Shown piece by piece: positions 42,629 through 52,354 of a stretch of 64,000 bases of DNA. Position numbers and translations under genes: made by a program. The DNA is from Antarcticimicrobium luteum (GTDB lineage: Bacteria; Pseudomonadota; Alphaproteobacteria; Rhodobacterales; Rhodobacteraceae), in assembly GCF_004358185.1 (NCBI RefSeq), contig NZ_SMUV01000068.1:1-64000 (forward strand), read 5' to 3'. Positions within the stretch are counted from its first letter, which is position 1; each line of letters starts with the position of its first letter. A model generated the notes under the pieces. The model ran no database searches. It was not told where the DNA came from and was given only the letters and a program-made list of their open reading frames with translations.

Positions 42629-43551
42629 TAGTCCAAATCTCCCATCAGGCTGCCGAGCAGTTTCAGAAGGTAAGTCACTATAATGATCGTGCCGAGCACG
42701 GTCACGACTGCCATGGCCGCCGCGTGGCCAATATCGAAGCTATAGAAAACGCTCTGATAGATCAGGAAGGGCACGTTAGTCGTTGCAGTGCCGGGCCCAC
42801 CTTGGGTCAGCATGAAAATGACATCAAACTCGTTGACGATGAAAATCGATCCGAGCAGAGCGCTGAGTTGCAGGTATTTTTTCAAATGCGGCAGAACGAC
42901 AAAGCGGATTTCACCCAACGGACCGGCGCCGTCCATGCGGGCCGCCTCTCGCTGGTCGTCGTCGAGCGCCTGAAGCCCGGCAAGGATGATGATCATCATG
43001 AACGGGGCCCAGCGCCAAACCAGCACAGCCACGACCGAAGCGACTGGATACATCCCGATCCAGTCGATCGGGGCGGCGCCGAATTGCCGGACGATCCAGT
43101 TAACCACGCCAAAGATCGGGCTAAGAACCGTGTATTTCCAGGCCAGCGCCCCGATGATCGGCATGATCAGGAACGGCGTGATCAGCAGAGTGCGCACAAT
43201 ACCACGGCCAAAGAAACGATCGTGGACCAGCAGCGCATATATCAATCCCACCAGCAGCGACAGAAGCACTGCTCCGACTGTGAAGGTCAAGGACGTCACA
43301 ATCGAGTCCAGGAACCGTGTGTCCCGGACAATGTCGACGTAGTTGCCGAACGCGTTGAACGCGGTGTTCTCTGGTCGTTGGAGGTTCCAGCGAAACAGGC
43401 TGTAGATGACTGTCAGGATGAATGGCGCCTGCGTGACGACGATAACGACGAGGAGGGCCGGCGCAATGAGCGGATTGCGCCAGATCCACAACCCGAACCG
43501 CCCGAGGATCGGAATGCGCCCGAAAAGGGCCGGATTGGCTTCTGAAGTCAT
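42628..43551 (-). CDS. ABC transporter permease, MalF type
   Basis: 307 aa, six membrane segments. The EAA loop is REAARMDGAGPLGEIRFVVL followed by PHLKKYLQ. LTQGGPGTATTNVPFLIYQS is the typical CUT1 permease stretch. It pairs with the MalG-type subunit. It is separated from the binding-protein gene by about 100 bp containing a strong hairpin, which probably lowers permease expression relative to the binding protein. Confidence 0.9.
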   Translation of the reverse strand: MTSEANPALFGRIPILGRFGLWIWRNPLIAPALLVVIVVTQAPFILTVIYSLFRWNLQRPENTAFNAFGNYVDIVRDTRFLDSIVTSLTFTVGAVLLSLLVGLIYALLVHDRFFGRGIVRTLLITPFLIMPIIGALAWKYTVLSPIFGVVNWIVRQFGAAPIDWIGMYPVASVVAVLVWRWAPFMMIIILAGLQALDDDQREAARMDGAGPLGEIRFVVLPHLKKYLQLSALLGSIFIVNEFDVIFMLTQGGPGTATTNVPFLIYQSVFYSFDIGHAAAMAVVTVLGTIIIVTYLLKLLGSLMGDLD

Positions 43552-43607
43552 CTATACCGCCTCATTCATGATTGTTGCAGCCGGACCGCTGCCTGTGAAA
43601 AATAGGT

Positions 43608-43644
43608 GCGCGCGCCCGGGCAAAGCAGGGGCCGGGGCGCGCGC
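43608..43644 (-). terminator. Strong hairpin between binding-protein and permease genes
   Basis: On the minus strand, GCGCGCGCCCCGG pairs with CCGGGCGCGCGC. The stem of about 12 bp is followed downstream by ATTTTTC. It lies 8 nt after the binding-protein stop. It fits partial termination or 3' protection in an ABC operon. Confidence 0.6.
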
Positions 43645-43652
43645 TTTGTCGC

Positions 43653-45029
43653 CTAGTTCTTGTAGCCGCCGTTCACGGCCACGTCCTCGGCATACTGCTG
43701 GCATTTGGCGATCGCCTCGTCGGCGGTCTGCTGGCCAACCACAGCGCCGGAGAACTCCTGCGTGCACCGGTTGCCCAGGTCCTGGAATTCCGGGATCTGG
43801 ATGTACTGGTTGCCGGTGTACGGCGTGTCGTCGTAGTGGGTGCCATTCACCCCGTCGACGGTTGCCAGCGTCCGGTCTAGGACCGCCATGAACGGCGTGG
43901 CGAACTCCGAATAGGGCGAGCCGTCCTCATACTGCGACTGGCGCGCCGGTCCGGGCATGTTGCCCCAACCCTTGATCGGGGCGGCGTAGGGGATGTAGTC
44001 GGGCCCCGTCACCCATTTGATGAAGGCCAGCGCCGCCTCTTTGTTGTTGGCGCTGGTGGGGACCGCCCAGGCCCAGGTCCAGAACCAGGCGCTCGGTTTA
44101 CTGCCCGCCTCCTTCACCGGCGCCATCGCGACTGCCATGTTCTCGGCAAAGGGGTTGGTGTTCGGATCGAAGAACACCTGGGACCAGGAACTGTCGTCGA
44201 ACAGCATTGCCGCCTGGCCGGTGGTGATCGCCTGGCCGCATTCCTGATTGCCAAACTGGGTAACCCCCGGCGGCGTCGCACTCTGCAAGGTATCGATGTA
44301 GAACTTGATCGCGGCGGAGGTCTCCGGCGACGTGATCTGGGCATTCCAGTCCGCGTCATACCAGCGCCCGCCGAATGTGTTGATCACCGTTCCGAGCGGG
44401 GCACCCATCTGCCCCCAGCCGGGAAGGCCGCGCAGGCACAGACCATACTGGCCCGACGCCGGATCGTGCAGTTGGCTGGCGATCTCGACCACCTGATCCC
44501 ATGTCGGGGCCTCGGGCATCGTCAATCCCGCGGCATTGAGCCGATCCTTGCGGTAGTAGAGCATCGAGGCCTGCGCGCTGCCGGGGGCCGCGTAGAGCTT
44601 CCCGTCATGGCTAAGGCCGTTGAGATAGGCTTCGAACACGTCATCGGCCTCATAGGCCGGATCGTCCATGATCTCGTCAAGTGGCTCCAGCCAGCCGGTG
44701 CGGCCCCACATCGGCACCTCGAACGGCCCGGTCGTGATCAGGTCATAGATGCCGCTCTGGGTCGTGACATCGGTGGTGATCTTGGCCCGGACCTCGTTTT
44801 CCGGGACCAGCTGGAATTCCACGTCGATGTCGGGATAGAGCCGGTTGAACTCCGGCAGAAGATCCTTCAGCGCCACGAACTCGGCATTGTTGACGGCGCC
44901 TATGACCAACCTGCCGCTTTGCGCAAAGGCGTCCTGCGCGCCGAATCCGGCAACCAGAATTGTTCCTGCGGCCAGAGCCGCGCGGAGCACTCCGCCGCTC
45001 GTCCTCTTTCTTCCAATAACAGTCAACAT
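43653..45029 (-). CDS. ABC transporter sugar-type substrate-binding protein
   Basis: 458 aa from the ATG at 45029, with GGGAGG 8 nt upstream; the longer frame is rejected. The signal peptide has basic GRKRTSGG, hydrophobic AALAAGTILVAGFGA and cleavage at AFAQ. The mature protein is a family 1 (MalE-like) binder: LLPEFNRLYPDIDVEFQLVP, GKLYAAPGSAQASMLYYRKD and KPSAWFWTWAWAVPTSANNK. It delivers a sugar, polyol or sugar acid to the two permeases. Aromatic richness fits carbohydrate binding. Confidence 0.9.
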   Translation of the reverse strand: MLTVIGRKRTSGGVLRAALAAGTILVAGFGAQDAFAQSGRLVIGAVNNAEFVALKDLLPEFNRLYPDIDVEFQLVPENEVRAKITTDVTTQSGIYDLITTGPFEVPMWGRTGWLEPLDEIMDDPAYEADDVFEAYLNGLSHDGKLYAAPGSAQASMLYYRKDRLNAAGLTMPEAPTWDQVVEIASQLHDPASGQYGLCLRGLPGWGQMGAPLGTVINTFGGRWYDADWNAQITSPETSAAIKFYIDTLQSATPPGVTQFGNQECGQAITTGQAAMLFDDSSWSQVFFDPNTNPFAENMAVAMAPVKEAGSKPSAWFWTWAWAVPTSANNKEAALAFIKWVTGPDYIPYAAPIKGWGNMPGPARQSQYEDGSPYSEFATPFMAVLDRTLATVDGVNGTHYDDTPYTGNQYIQIPEFQDLGNRCTQEFSGAVVGQQTADEAIAKCQQYAEDVAVNGGYKN

Positions 45030-45299
45030 GATCGTATCCTCCCTTTGGGTTCTTGTCATTTCTCGGTTCAATTTGATTCTGCGCGATACTCTGTCACCTC
45101 TTGACGGCGTCGCGGTCGTCGCGGTCGATTCGCGCCACCCAGTCCGACCCTGCTGGCAGAGCCGGTGCACCCGATCATGGTGGCCGACAGAGCTCGCGGA
45201 TCCTTTTCCGCGTTTTCCGGTCGATCGCCATTCGGTGTTCCATTTCTTCAATCCCGTGTCGTAGCATTGGCTGTCGCGTCTGCTGTCTCCGCAGCTCGA

Positions 45300-46310
45300 T
45301 CAGTTCCTTCGCGGTAACGCGTTGCCGGCGGCATCGAAGCGGTGGATTCTGTTCGCGTCGGGGGTCACGAAGACGGTGTCGCCGAAGTTGACGGCCAACT
45401 CGCCCGCCACGCGCACAGTAAGCGGCCCTGCGCCAGACACGTTGACATGCAGAAATGTGTCTGAGCCCAGATGCTCCACGATTCCGACGGCGCCCTGCCA
45501 GGCCCCGGCGTCCTTCGACAGCGCGATGTGTTCCGGCCGCACGCCGATCGTTGCCGCATCGTGTTGCGCTGCTTTTTCACCAGTAATGAAATTCATTTTC
45601 GGAGAACCTATGAAGCCGGCGACGAACAGGTTGCGCGGCTGGTTGTAGAGCTCCATCGGAGAGCCGACCTGCTCAATGATGCCGCTGCGCAGAACCACGA
45701 TCTTGGTTGCCATGGTCATGGCCTCGACCTGATCGTGTGTGACATAAATCGCGGTCGTTTGGAGGCGCTGGTGAAGCTCGGAGATTTCCAGTCGCATGTT
45801 TACCCGCAGGGAGGCATCCAGGTTGGAAAGCGGTTCATCGAACAGAAATGCTTTGGGCTCCCGCACGATCGCACGGCCGATGGCGACACGCTGGCGCTGA
45901 CCGCCGGACATTTGGCCGGGGCGCGCATCGAGATGGCCCGTCAGGTTAAGTGTTTCGGCGACCGTCTCGACCTTGCGGGCGATCTCCGCCTTGCCGATTC
46001 CCGCCATTCGCAGCGGGAAGCCGATATTCTCTCGTACCGTCATGTGCGGGTAAAGCGCGTAGGATTGGAAGACCATGGCGAGTCCGCGCCGCGCGGCGGC
46101 AACCTGCGTCACGTCGGTTCCATCGATCGCCACCGACCCGGACGTCACGTCCTCCAGCCCCGCGATAAGGCGCAGCAGCGTGGTCTTGCCGCAGCCAGAC
46201 GGGCCAACGAAGACGACGAACTCGCCCTCTTCGATATGCAGATCCAGCGGCGGTATCACCTCCAGCGCGCCGAAATGCTTGGTCACTTTGCTTATTGTGA
46301 TACTTCCCAT
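45300..46310 (-). CDS. ABC transporter ATPase, MalK/UgpC type
   Basis: 336 aa. Walker [10 protein letters not shown] is at 36-44, the signature is [16 protein letters not shown], Walker B is [15 protein letters not shown], and the switch His is in [13 protein letters not shown]. The C-terminal TOBE/regulatory domain (residues about 235-336, with [12 protein letters not shown]) is the MalK type. It powers the MalFG-like permeases downstream; a 270-bp gap without genes separates it from the binding-protein gene. Confidence 0.92.
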   Translation of the reverse strand: MGSITISKVTKHFGALEVIPPLDLHIEEGEFVVFVGPSGCGKTTLLRLIAGLEDVTSGSVAIDGTDVTQVAAARRGLAMVFQSYALYPHMTVRENIGFPLRMAGIGKAEIARKVETVAETLNLTGHLDARPGQMSGGQRQRVAIGRAIVREPKAFLFDEPLSNLDASLRVNMRLEISELHQRLQTTAIYVTHDQVEAMTMATKIVVLRSGIIEQVGSPMELYNQPRNLFVAGFIGSPKMNFITGEKAAQHDAATIGVRPEHIALSKDAGAWQGAVGIVEHLGSDTFLHVNVSGAGPLTVRVAGELAVNFGDTVFVTPDANRIHRFDAAGNALPRRN

Positions 46311-46503
46311 CGGTCAACTCCCGGCGCAGTGGCCAATTGGTGCGTTTCTCCGGCGCGCGTTCTCGCACGACGGTCTTACTCGGTGCGAAGGATTGGCGGG
46401 CATTTCGCCAAGGCGGGCGCACCATGTCCGCCGGGCCCGTTGCGGCACGGCGCCGGCTGTCTGAAACCTGTATTTCGCTTTGCTGAACGTCACGGGAGCC
46501 TCG

Positions 46504-48288
46504 CTAGTGATTGTGGCGCGGCGGTGTGCACACGACCTGGCGGAACCGAACAGCATCTTCGATCACCGCGCCATCGCGCAACTGGCCGACGGTCTGGCGG
46601 TAGAGCGCCTGCCAGGGCGTCTGGCTTTCGGGCACGGCGGGCGTGGTGCCCTCCTCGCCCCGCCTGAGAAACTCCTCGTCGGACAGCAGCGCGTCGCAAC
46701 GCCGCGTGTTGAGATCAACGCAGATCCGATCGCCGGTGCGCAGCAGGCCGAGATTGCCACCGGCGGCGCTCTCTGGCGAGGCGTTCAGGATCGACGGGCT
46801 GTCCGATGTGCCCGACTGCCGGCCATCACCGATTGTCGGCAGGCTGGTGATACCCTGACGCAGAAGCGCGTCGGGCGGCTGCATGTTCACCACTTCAGCC
46901 GATCCGGGCCAGCCAAGCGGCCCGGCGCCGCGGATCACCAAGATCGTGCCCTCATCGATCTCGAGCGTCGGATCGTTGATGCGGGCGTGGTACTCCTCGG
47001 CACTGTCGAATACGACGGCGCGACCCTCGAACACACCTTCCTGACCGGGGCGGGACAGGAAGCGGCGGCGGAACTCGTCTGAAATCACGCTCGTTTTCAT
47101 GATCGCGAAATCGAACAGGTTGCCTGACAGGACCATGAAGCCCGCCCGCTCGCGCAGTGGCTGGTCATAGGGCCGGATAACGTCGCGGTCGCGGGCCTCG
47201 CGGCCGTCAAGGTTCTCGCCCAGTATCCGGCCGGTCACGGTGAGCGCATCGGGGGCGATCACACCGGCCTGCATGAGTTCCCACATCACCGCCGGCACGC
47301 CGCCGGCGCGGTGAAACCGCTCGCCGAGATAGCGCCCTGCGGGCTGGACATCGGCAAGAAGCGGCACGTCGTATCCGTGCGTCTGCCAGTCGTCGGGGGA
47401 AATCTCGACCCCGGCATGACGGGCGATTGCCACAAGATGCGGTTGCGCGTTGGTCGATCCGCCGAGCGCGGAATTGGTCACGATGGCATTCACGATGGCC
47501 GCACGGGTCAGGATCTGCGACGGGCGCAGGTCCTCGTCCACCATCTCGACGATCCGTCGGCCGGTTCGATAGGCCATCTGCCCGCGTTCGCGATAGGCGG
47601 CGGGGATGGCGCCACAGCCGGGCAGCGACATGCCCAACGCCTCGGCCAGAGAATTCATCGTCAGCGCCGTGCCCATGGTGTTGCAGTGCCCCGCCGAAGG
47701 AGCGCTGTCGGCGGCGCGGGAGATGAATTCGTCCTCGTCGATTTCGCCGGCGGCCAGTTTGCGCCGACTTTGCCAGATAACGGTGCCCGAGCCGACCAGC
47801 TTGCCGTCATGCCAGCCGTCAAGCATCGGACCGCCCGACAGGACGATCGCCGGGATATCCACCGTCGCCGCGGCCATCAGCGCCATCGGCGTGCTCTTGT
47901 CGCAGCCCGTGGTCAGCACTACGGCGTCGAGCGGATAGCCATGCAGGATCTCCACCAGCCCCAGGTAGGCGAGATTGCGGTCGAGCGCCGCGGTCGGGCG
48001 GCGGCAGTTCTCGAAAGTGGGATGCACCGGGAATTCCAGCGGTATGCCGCCGGCATCGCGGATGCCGTCGCGCACCCGGCGGGCAAGATCGATATGGATG
48101 CGGTTGCACGGGTTGATGTCGCTGCCGCTCTGGGCGATGCCGACAATCGGCTTGCCCGACCGTAGCTCTTCAGGCGTGAGCCCGAAATTCATGAACCGCT
48201 CGAGGTAGAGCGCCGCCATGTCGATGCGCTCGGGATCGTCGAACCAGTCCTGCGAACGCAGCCGATGTTTTTTCGTTTGGCCGGTCAT
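46504..48288 (-). CDS. IlvD/Edd-family sugar-acid dehydratase
   Basis: 594 aa, full length. The iron-sulfur ligands are Cys61 (SGSDINPCNRIH), Cys129 (TTGCDKSTP) and Cys202 (SAGHCNTMGTA), spaced as in L-arabinonate and D-xylonate dehydratases. LGGSTNAQPHLVAIARHAGV and the C-terminal NASPESAAGGNLGLLRTGD support that subfamily rather than IlvD. It removes water from an aldonate to give a 2-keto-3-deoxy acid, the first step before the FAH-family protein and the semialdehyde dehydrogenase encoded 5 kb away. Its stop overlaps nothing; its start overlaps the previous gene by 4 bp. Confidence 0.9.
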   Translation of the reverse strand: MTGQTKKHRLRSQDWFDDPERIDMAALYLERFMNFGLTPEELRSGKPIVGIAQSGSDINPCNRIHIDLARRVRDGIRDAGGIPLEFPVHPTFENCRRPTAALDRNLAYLGLVEILHGYPLDAVVLTTGCDKSTPMALMAAATVDIPAIVLSGGPMLDGWHDGKLVGSGTVIWQSRRKLAAGEIDEDEFISRAADSAPSAGHCNTMGTALTMNSLAEALGMSLPGCGAIPAAYRERGQMAYRTGRRIVEMVDEDLRPSQILTRAAIVNAIVTNSALGGSTNAQPHLVAIARHAGVEISPDDWQTHGYDVPLLADVQPAGRYLGERFHRAGGVPAVMWELMQAGVIAPDALTVTGRILGENLDGREARDRDVIRPYDQPLRERAGFMVLSGNLFDFAIMKTSVISDEFRRRFLSRPGQEGVFEGRAVVFDSAEEYHARINDPTLEIDEGTILVIRGAGPLGWPGSAEVVNMQPPDALLRQGITSLPTIGDGRQSGTSDSPSILNASPESAAGGNLGLLRTGDRICVDLNTRRCDALLSDEEFLRRGEEGTTPAVPESQTPWQALYRQTVGQLRDGAVIEDAVRFRQVVCTPPRHNH

Positions 48289-49217
48289 CGCGTTTCTCGG
48301 CTCCTCTGCTCCGAAACCGCCGCAGCAGCACCCGGGCCCGGCTGCACCGCCTGGTCCAGCGCGAGGATCAGGCCCGAATGGTCAACGTCGCCCTGTCGCT
48401 CGATCAGCCGTGCAAAAGCGTCTTCGAGCACCCCGCTGAACGGCAGGGAAAGCCCGAGTGTCGCGGCATGTCGCCGGGCGTTGCGGATGTCTTTCAGATG
48501 CGTACTCGACCGACCGCGCGGCGTGAAGTCGCCGGCGATCATCCGTGGCGCATATTGAGCAAGGACCGTGCTACCGGCCAGCCCGCCACCGATGAGGTCG
48601 ACAAACCGCTCGAGATCGAGGCCGCCTGTCCGGGCGAGCGCCAGCCCCTCGGCGACGCCGCCGATGGTCAGGCCCACAATGATCTGATTGGCCAGCTTCG
48701 CCACTTGGCCGGCGCCCGAGGGCCCCAGATGCAATGCCCTCCCCAGCGGTGCGAATATCGGGCGGGCGCGATCAAAATCCTCTGCCGCGCCGCCCACCAT
48801 GATTGCAAGCCGCCCCGCTTCGGCACCGGAGGTGCCGCCGGACACCGGCGCATCGAGGTGGCGCAGGCCGAGCGTGGCCAGCCGGTCCGCATGTTCGCGC
48901 GCCTCGAACGGCGCGATTGAGCTCATGTCGATAGCAAATGCGTCGGGCGTCATCGCCTCGGCCGCGCCGCGAACGAAGAGCACATCCTCGACGGCGGCAC
49001 CGTCGGTTAGAATGGTGATCACCACATCGGCCCCGCGCACCGCCTCGTGAACGTCCCGGGCGATCCGAAGGCCGCTGCAGTCGATGCGGTCGAATGCGGC
49101 GGGACTGCGGTTCCACACCGTGACCTGCCCGAAGGCATCGGCCAGGCGCCGCGCCATCGGCGCGCCCATCAGCCCCACTCCCAGCAGAGCGATCGATGTG
49201 TTTGCCGCGCCGCTCAT
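48285..49217 (-). CDS. Beta-hydroxyacid dehydrogenase (3-hydroxyisobutyrate / L-threonate dehydrogenase-like)
   Basis: 310 aa. The Rossmann GxGxxG is in IALLGVGLMGAPMARRLADA; the substrate loop DAPVSGGTSGAEAGRLAIMV and the catalytic Lys in GQVAKLANQIIVG follow the family. Members reduce tartronate semialdehyde or oxidise 3-hydroxyisobutyrate or threonate. The start at 49217 is chosen because its ATG overlaps the preceding TGA; a GTG at 49226 is possible. A Hyi-like isomerase in the divergent operon fits a threonate/tartronate-type side branch. Confidence 0.88.
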   Translation of the reverse strand: MSGAANTSIALLGVGLMGAPMARRLADAFGQVTVWNRSPAAFDRIDCSGLRIARDVHEAVRGADVVITILTDGAAVEDVLFVRGAAEAMTPDAFAIDMSSIAPFEAREHADRLATLGLRHLDAPVSGGTSGAEAGRLAIMVGGAAEDFDRARPIFAPLGRALHLGPSGAGQVAKLANQIIVGLTIGGVAEGLALARTGGLDLERFVDLIGGGLAGSTVLAQYAPRMIAGDFTPRGRSSTHLKDIRNARRHAATLGLSLPFSGVLEDAFARLIERQGDVDHSGLILALDQAVQPGPGAAAAVSEQRSRETR

Positions 49218-50155
49218 GCCTCGCACCCGGCGCGCTTATGCGCGATCAGCGCCATCAACTTGCGGTCGCGCCAGCGTTGCCGCTCGCCCAGCAGGTCGCG
49301 CGGGAGCCGCTCGGCGCGGGCCTGCTCCAGATCGTCCACTAGTGCGCCGCGCCAGGGGACCGGATGCTGATCCTGCGCGATGCGCTCATAGGCCAGACCA
49401 TAGCGCCCGATATAGTCGCGAATCCCACCCGGCGCGTTCAGGTCGATCGTTTCGAACGGGCCCATGAACGACCAGCGCAGGCCGAGCCCGTCACGCACAC
49501 CGGTATCGACGTCCTCGGCGCTGGCATAGCCCTCGGCAACAAGCCGGAAGGCTTCGTGCAGCAAGGCGCCCTGCAGGCAATTCATCACGAAGCCTTCCGC
49601 CTCTTTCTTCATCACGATCGGGGCCTGGCCGCAGCCGCGCATCAGCTTTGACGTGCGCTCGACGGCTTCGACGTCTGTCCAGGGCGCCGGCACGATCTCA
49701 ACCGCGGGAACGAGATAGGGCGGATTGATCGGATGGACGACCAGGCAGCGGTGGCGACCTGGCAGGCCCTCGGTAAAGCGTGAGGGCAAAATTGCCGAGG
49801 AAGAACTGGCAATCACTGCGCCGTCTCCGGCCGCCGCGTCGAGCGCAGCGAAGACCTCGCTCTTGGCCTTGACCCGCTCGGGCGTGCATTCCTGTACATA
49901 TACCGCCCCGTCGAGCGCGCGCTCCAGATCATCTGTCGGGACAATCCGATGCGTCACTGTCGATTCGGTCTGGCCGCTCAGAAGATCGTGCGCATGCAGC
50001 CCGGCAACCAGATCGCCAATCTCGGAAAGCGCAGCATCGAGCACCGAAGCGTCCGTGTCATACAGGTGCACGTCATGACCTGCCCGCGCAAACGAGATTG
50101 CCCAGCCGCGTCCGACAATGCCCGCGCCAACAATGGCAATCTTTTCTTTGGTCAT
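49214..50155 (-). CDS. 3-hydroxyacyl-CoA dehydrogenase-family protein (L-gulonate 3-dehydrogenase/lambda-crystallin-like)
   Basis: 313 aa from the ATG at 50155, which follows AGGGGAGAG. NAD site: IAIVGAGIVGRGWAISFARA. Catalytic residues sit in VVHPINPPYLVPAVEIVPAP, with the motif GFVMNCLQGALLHEAFRLV. The short single-chain form is that of L-gulonate 3-dehydrogenase and L-carnitine dehydrogenase, not of fatty-acid enzymes. In this sugar-acid context an aldonate 3-dehydrogenase is plausible. It is the first gene of the minus-strand operon, divergent from hyi. Confidence 0.85.
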   Translation of the reverse strand: MTKEKIAIVGAGIVGRGWAISFARAGHDVHLYDTDASVLDAALSEIGDLVAGLHAHDLLSGQTESTVTHRIVPTDDLERALDGAVYVQECTPERVKAKSEVFAALDAAAGDGAVIASSSSAILPSRFTEGLPGRHRCLVVHPINPPYLVPAVEIVPAPWTDVEAVERTSKLMRGCGQAPIVMKKEAEGFVMNCLQGALLHEAFRLVAEGYASAEDVDTGVRDGLGLRWSFMGPFETIDLNAPGGIRDYIGRYGLAYERIAQDQHPVPWRGALVDDLEQARAERLPRDLLGERQRWRDRKLMALIAHKRAGCEA

Positions 50156-50212
50156 ATCTCTCCCCTGCCTTTCGGTCACCGCGCGCCGTTTTGTGCGGCG
50201 CAACTCTGGTTG

Positions 50213-50226
50213 ACTGGTCTACCTGT
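50213..50226. promoter_or_regulatory. Candidate FadR/GntR-type operator
   Basis: ACTGGTCTACCTGT is a near-palindrome with the GGT-N2-ACC core that GntR/FadR regulators favour, 58 bp upstream of the minus-strand operon. TGATACCA (50227-50234) and its complement TGGTATCA (50446-50453) flank the rest of the divergent region. Confidence 0.4.
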
Positions 50227-50531
50227 GATACCACCTTTCTTGATTCTCCAGGCCCTGTCAAGCACTCAAAATTTTTCCTTTCTGCGCGCCGGAGTGTACT
50301 CAGGTCTTGAACGGAATGGCACCAATACACTGTTAAAATTACCTTTTCTTGGCCATATCTTCTTTTGATCGATAAAGAATATCATTGCATATCGTGGCCG
50401 GAATAACCCCTTACTTGACAGGATACAGCGCTTCTCGTACGACCTTGGTATCATAATTATAGCGATGATCGCGCGCATGCTGTTCTGCAAGCAGGTCGAT
50501 CTTCGGCCAGATCACGGACGCGAGTACAGCC
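50227..50531. other. Divergent regulatory region of about 300 bp
   Basis: An AT-richer stretch between the minus-strand dehydrogenase operon and the plus-strand isomerase gene. No gene is seen. It contains the separated TGATACCA/TGGTATCA half-sites and probably both promoters. Confidence 0.45.
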
Positions 50532-51314
50532 ATGCCCCGTTTTGCTGCCAACCTGTCGATGATGTTTCCCGAGAGCCCTTTCACCGATCGATTCGCATGT
50601 GCCGCACGCGATGGTTTCGAGGCGGTCGAGTTCTTGTTTCCCTACGAATGGCCCGCCGCCAAACTGGCCGACCGGCTATCCGAGCACGGGCTCACCCAGG
50701 CCCTGTTCAACCTGCCGCCCGGCAATTGGGAGTGGGGCGATCGCGGCCTTGCTTGCCGGCCCGAACGCGGGGTCGAATTTCGTGAAAGCGTTGATCTGGC
50801 TCTGGAATACGCGCGCGCGCTCGATTGCCCGCGGCTCCATGTAATGGCCGGGCTGGTCGCGGATCGCGACGACCGCGAAGCACTGCACACGACCTATATC
50901 GAGAACCTGCGCCTTGCTGCCGACCGCGCCGCAGCGCAAGGGGCAACGGTGCTTGTCGAACCGCTCAACCCGCATGATATGCCCGGATATTTCCTGGCGA
51001 GCGTGCCGCACGCGCTCGATGTCATTGCCGAGGTCGGCCGGCCCAACCTGAAACTTCAGGCCGATATCTACCACATGCAGCGCATCCAGGGCGAGCTGGC
51101 CAGCACCCTCGCAGACCATATCGACGTGATCGGACACGTACAGATCGCCGATACGCCTGGCCGGCACGAGCCCGGCACCGGCGAAATCAATTACCCGTTC
51201 CTGTTCGCAACTCTTGACCAGCTTGGTTACGACGGCTGGGTCGGCTGTGAATATCTGCCGAGCGGCGGTGCGGGCAGCGCGTCGGGCTGGATGCGTGATT
51301 GGCGCAGACACTAG
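50532..51314 (+). CDS. Hydroxypyruvate isomerase-family protein (Hyi/OtnI-like)
   Basis: 260 aa, TIM-barrel of the AP-endonuclease-2/xylose isomerase superfamily. It starts MPRFAANLSMMFPESPFTDR; metal-binding residues lie in VLVEPLNPHDMPGYF, LQADIYHMQRIQG, VIGHVQIADTPGRHEPGTGE and WVGCEYLPSG. Hyi interconverts hydroxypyruvate and tartronate semialdehyde; OtnI acts on 2-oxotetronate. A beta-hydroxyacid dehydrogenase in the divergent operon would reduce its product. It is monocistronic or joined to the GntR gene (100-bp gap). Confidence 0.88.
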   Translation: MPRFAANLSMMFPESPFTDRFACAARDGFEAVEFLFPYEWPAAKLADRLSEHGLTQALFNLPPGNWEWGDRGLACRPERGVEFRESVDLALEYARALDCPRLHVMAGLVADRDDREALHTTYIENLRLAADRAAAQGATVLVEPLNPHDMPGYFLASVPHALDVIAEVGRPNLKLQADIYHMQRIQGELASTLADHIDVIGHVQIADTPGRHEPGTGEINYPFLFATLDQLGYDGWVGCEYLPSGGAGSASGWMRDWRRH

Positions 51315-51413
51315 CGCCCCGGACGCGCAATCGCGCGATACCGGAAAGCGGACTTCCGGCACGGTCGGTTCGAGGTTAACGTAGAACTTTAGAAAAAGAG
51401 GCAGCGCAAAGGC

Positions 51414-52139
51414 ATGGGTCGAAACGACATTCGCCGCAGAAAACTTTACGAGGAAATTGCGTCCGAGATCGAACGGCGGATTCACGCCGGCGATTACGCG
51501 CCGGGAGATCATCTGCCCTCGGAGCGCAAGATCATGGAAGAATTCGGGGTCGGGCGCCCGGCAGTGCGCGAAGCCCTGTTTGCATTGAGCAAAATGGGCC
51601 TCGTCCTGATCAGGAGTGGCGAGCGCGCCGTCGTCACCAGTCCCACGCCGGACGTGCTTATCCAGGAATTGTCCGGCGCAGCCCGTTCGCTGATGGCCAC
51701 CAGGGACGGCGTGCGCATGTTCCAGGATGCTCGAGTTCTGCTCGAAGTCGCGCTGGTTCGTCACGCGGCCGTCAATGCCACGCCGGACGACATCGCAGAG
51801 CTCAAGGAGGCGCTGGACGCGAACCGAGTGGCGGTGAACGATCGGCATCGCTTCAACGAAACCGACAATGCCTTTCACGCCCAAATCGTTTCGATCGCGC
51901 GCAATACGGTGATCGATGCGACCTACAGCGGCCTGTCTGAATGGCTATTCGAGCAGCGCCAGATCGCCATGCTGCACCCCGGGTCTCCGCAGCATGCCGT
52001 CGAGGCCCACACCCGCATCTTCGAGGCGATCGCCGCCAAGGACCCCGACGCCGCCGAGGCAGCGATGCGCGCGCATCTTGACGGCGTGATCAAACAATAC
52101 TGGTCGGTCTGGGAGGCGCGTCTTTCCCTGACCGAATAG
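51414..52139 (+). CDS. GntR/FadR-family transcriptional regulator
   Basis: 241 aa. The winged HTH (residues about 8-75) contains IHAGDYAPGDHLPSERKIME and GVGRPAVREALFALSKMGLV. The helical FCD effector domain follows, with metal/ligand residues in ARVLLEVALVRHAA, NAFHAQIVSIARN and HTRIFEAIAAKDPDAAEAAM. FCD regulators of this type respond to sugar acids or organic acids. It lies inside the locus and probably controls both the divergent minus operon and the plus-strand Weimberg genes. Confidence 0.92.
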   Translation: MGRNDIRRRKLYEEIASEIERRIHAGDYAPGDHLPSERKIMEEFGVGRPAVREALFALSKMGLVLIRSGERAVVTSPTPDVLIQELSGAARSLMATRDGVRMFQDARVLLEVALVRHAAVNATPDDIAELKEALDANRVAVNDRHRFNETDNAFHAQIVSIARNTVIDATYSGLSEWLFEQRQIAMLHPGSPQHAVEAHTRIFEAIAAKDPDAAEAAMRAHLDGVIKQYWSVWEARLSLTE

Positions 52140-52354
52140 CGGCCATCATCTCCCCGGCCGGCCCGCCATCACCGGCGACGGGCGATACACACTGCACGGT
52201 CCGGCCAGCCGCAAGCCACGCGGGATTTCCATGCAGAAGCCAGCATTCCGTCTTGACTCAAGCGTCGTAGCGCGAAAAAACTGGTATGAAAGGTAGGCCA
52301 ATGCGTTGGGGAAGTCTCACGATAGGCGGCGCGATGCGCGGCGTCACGCCCAGG

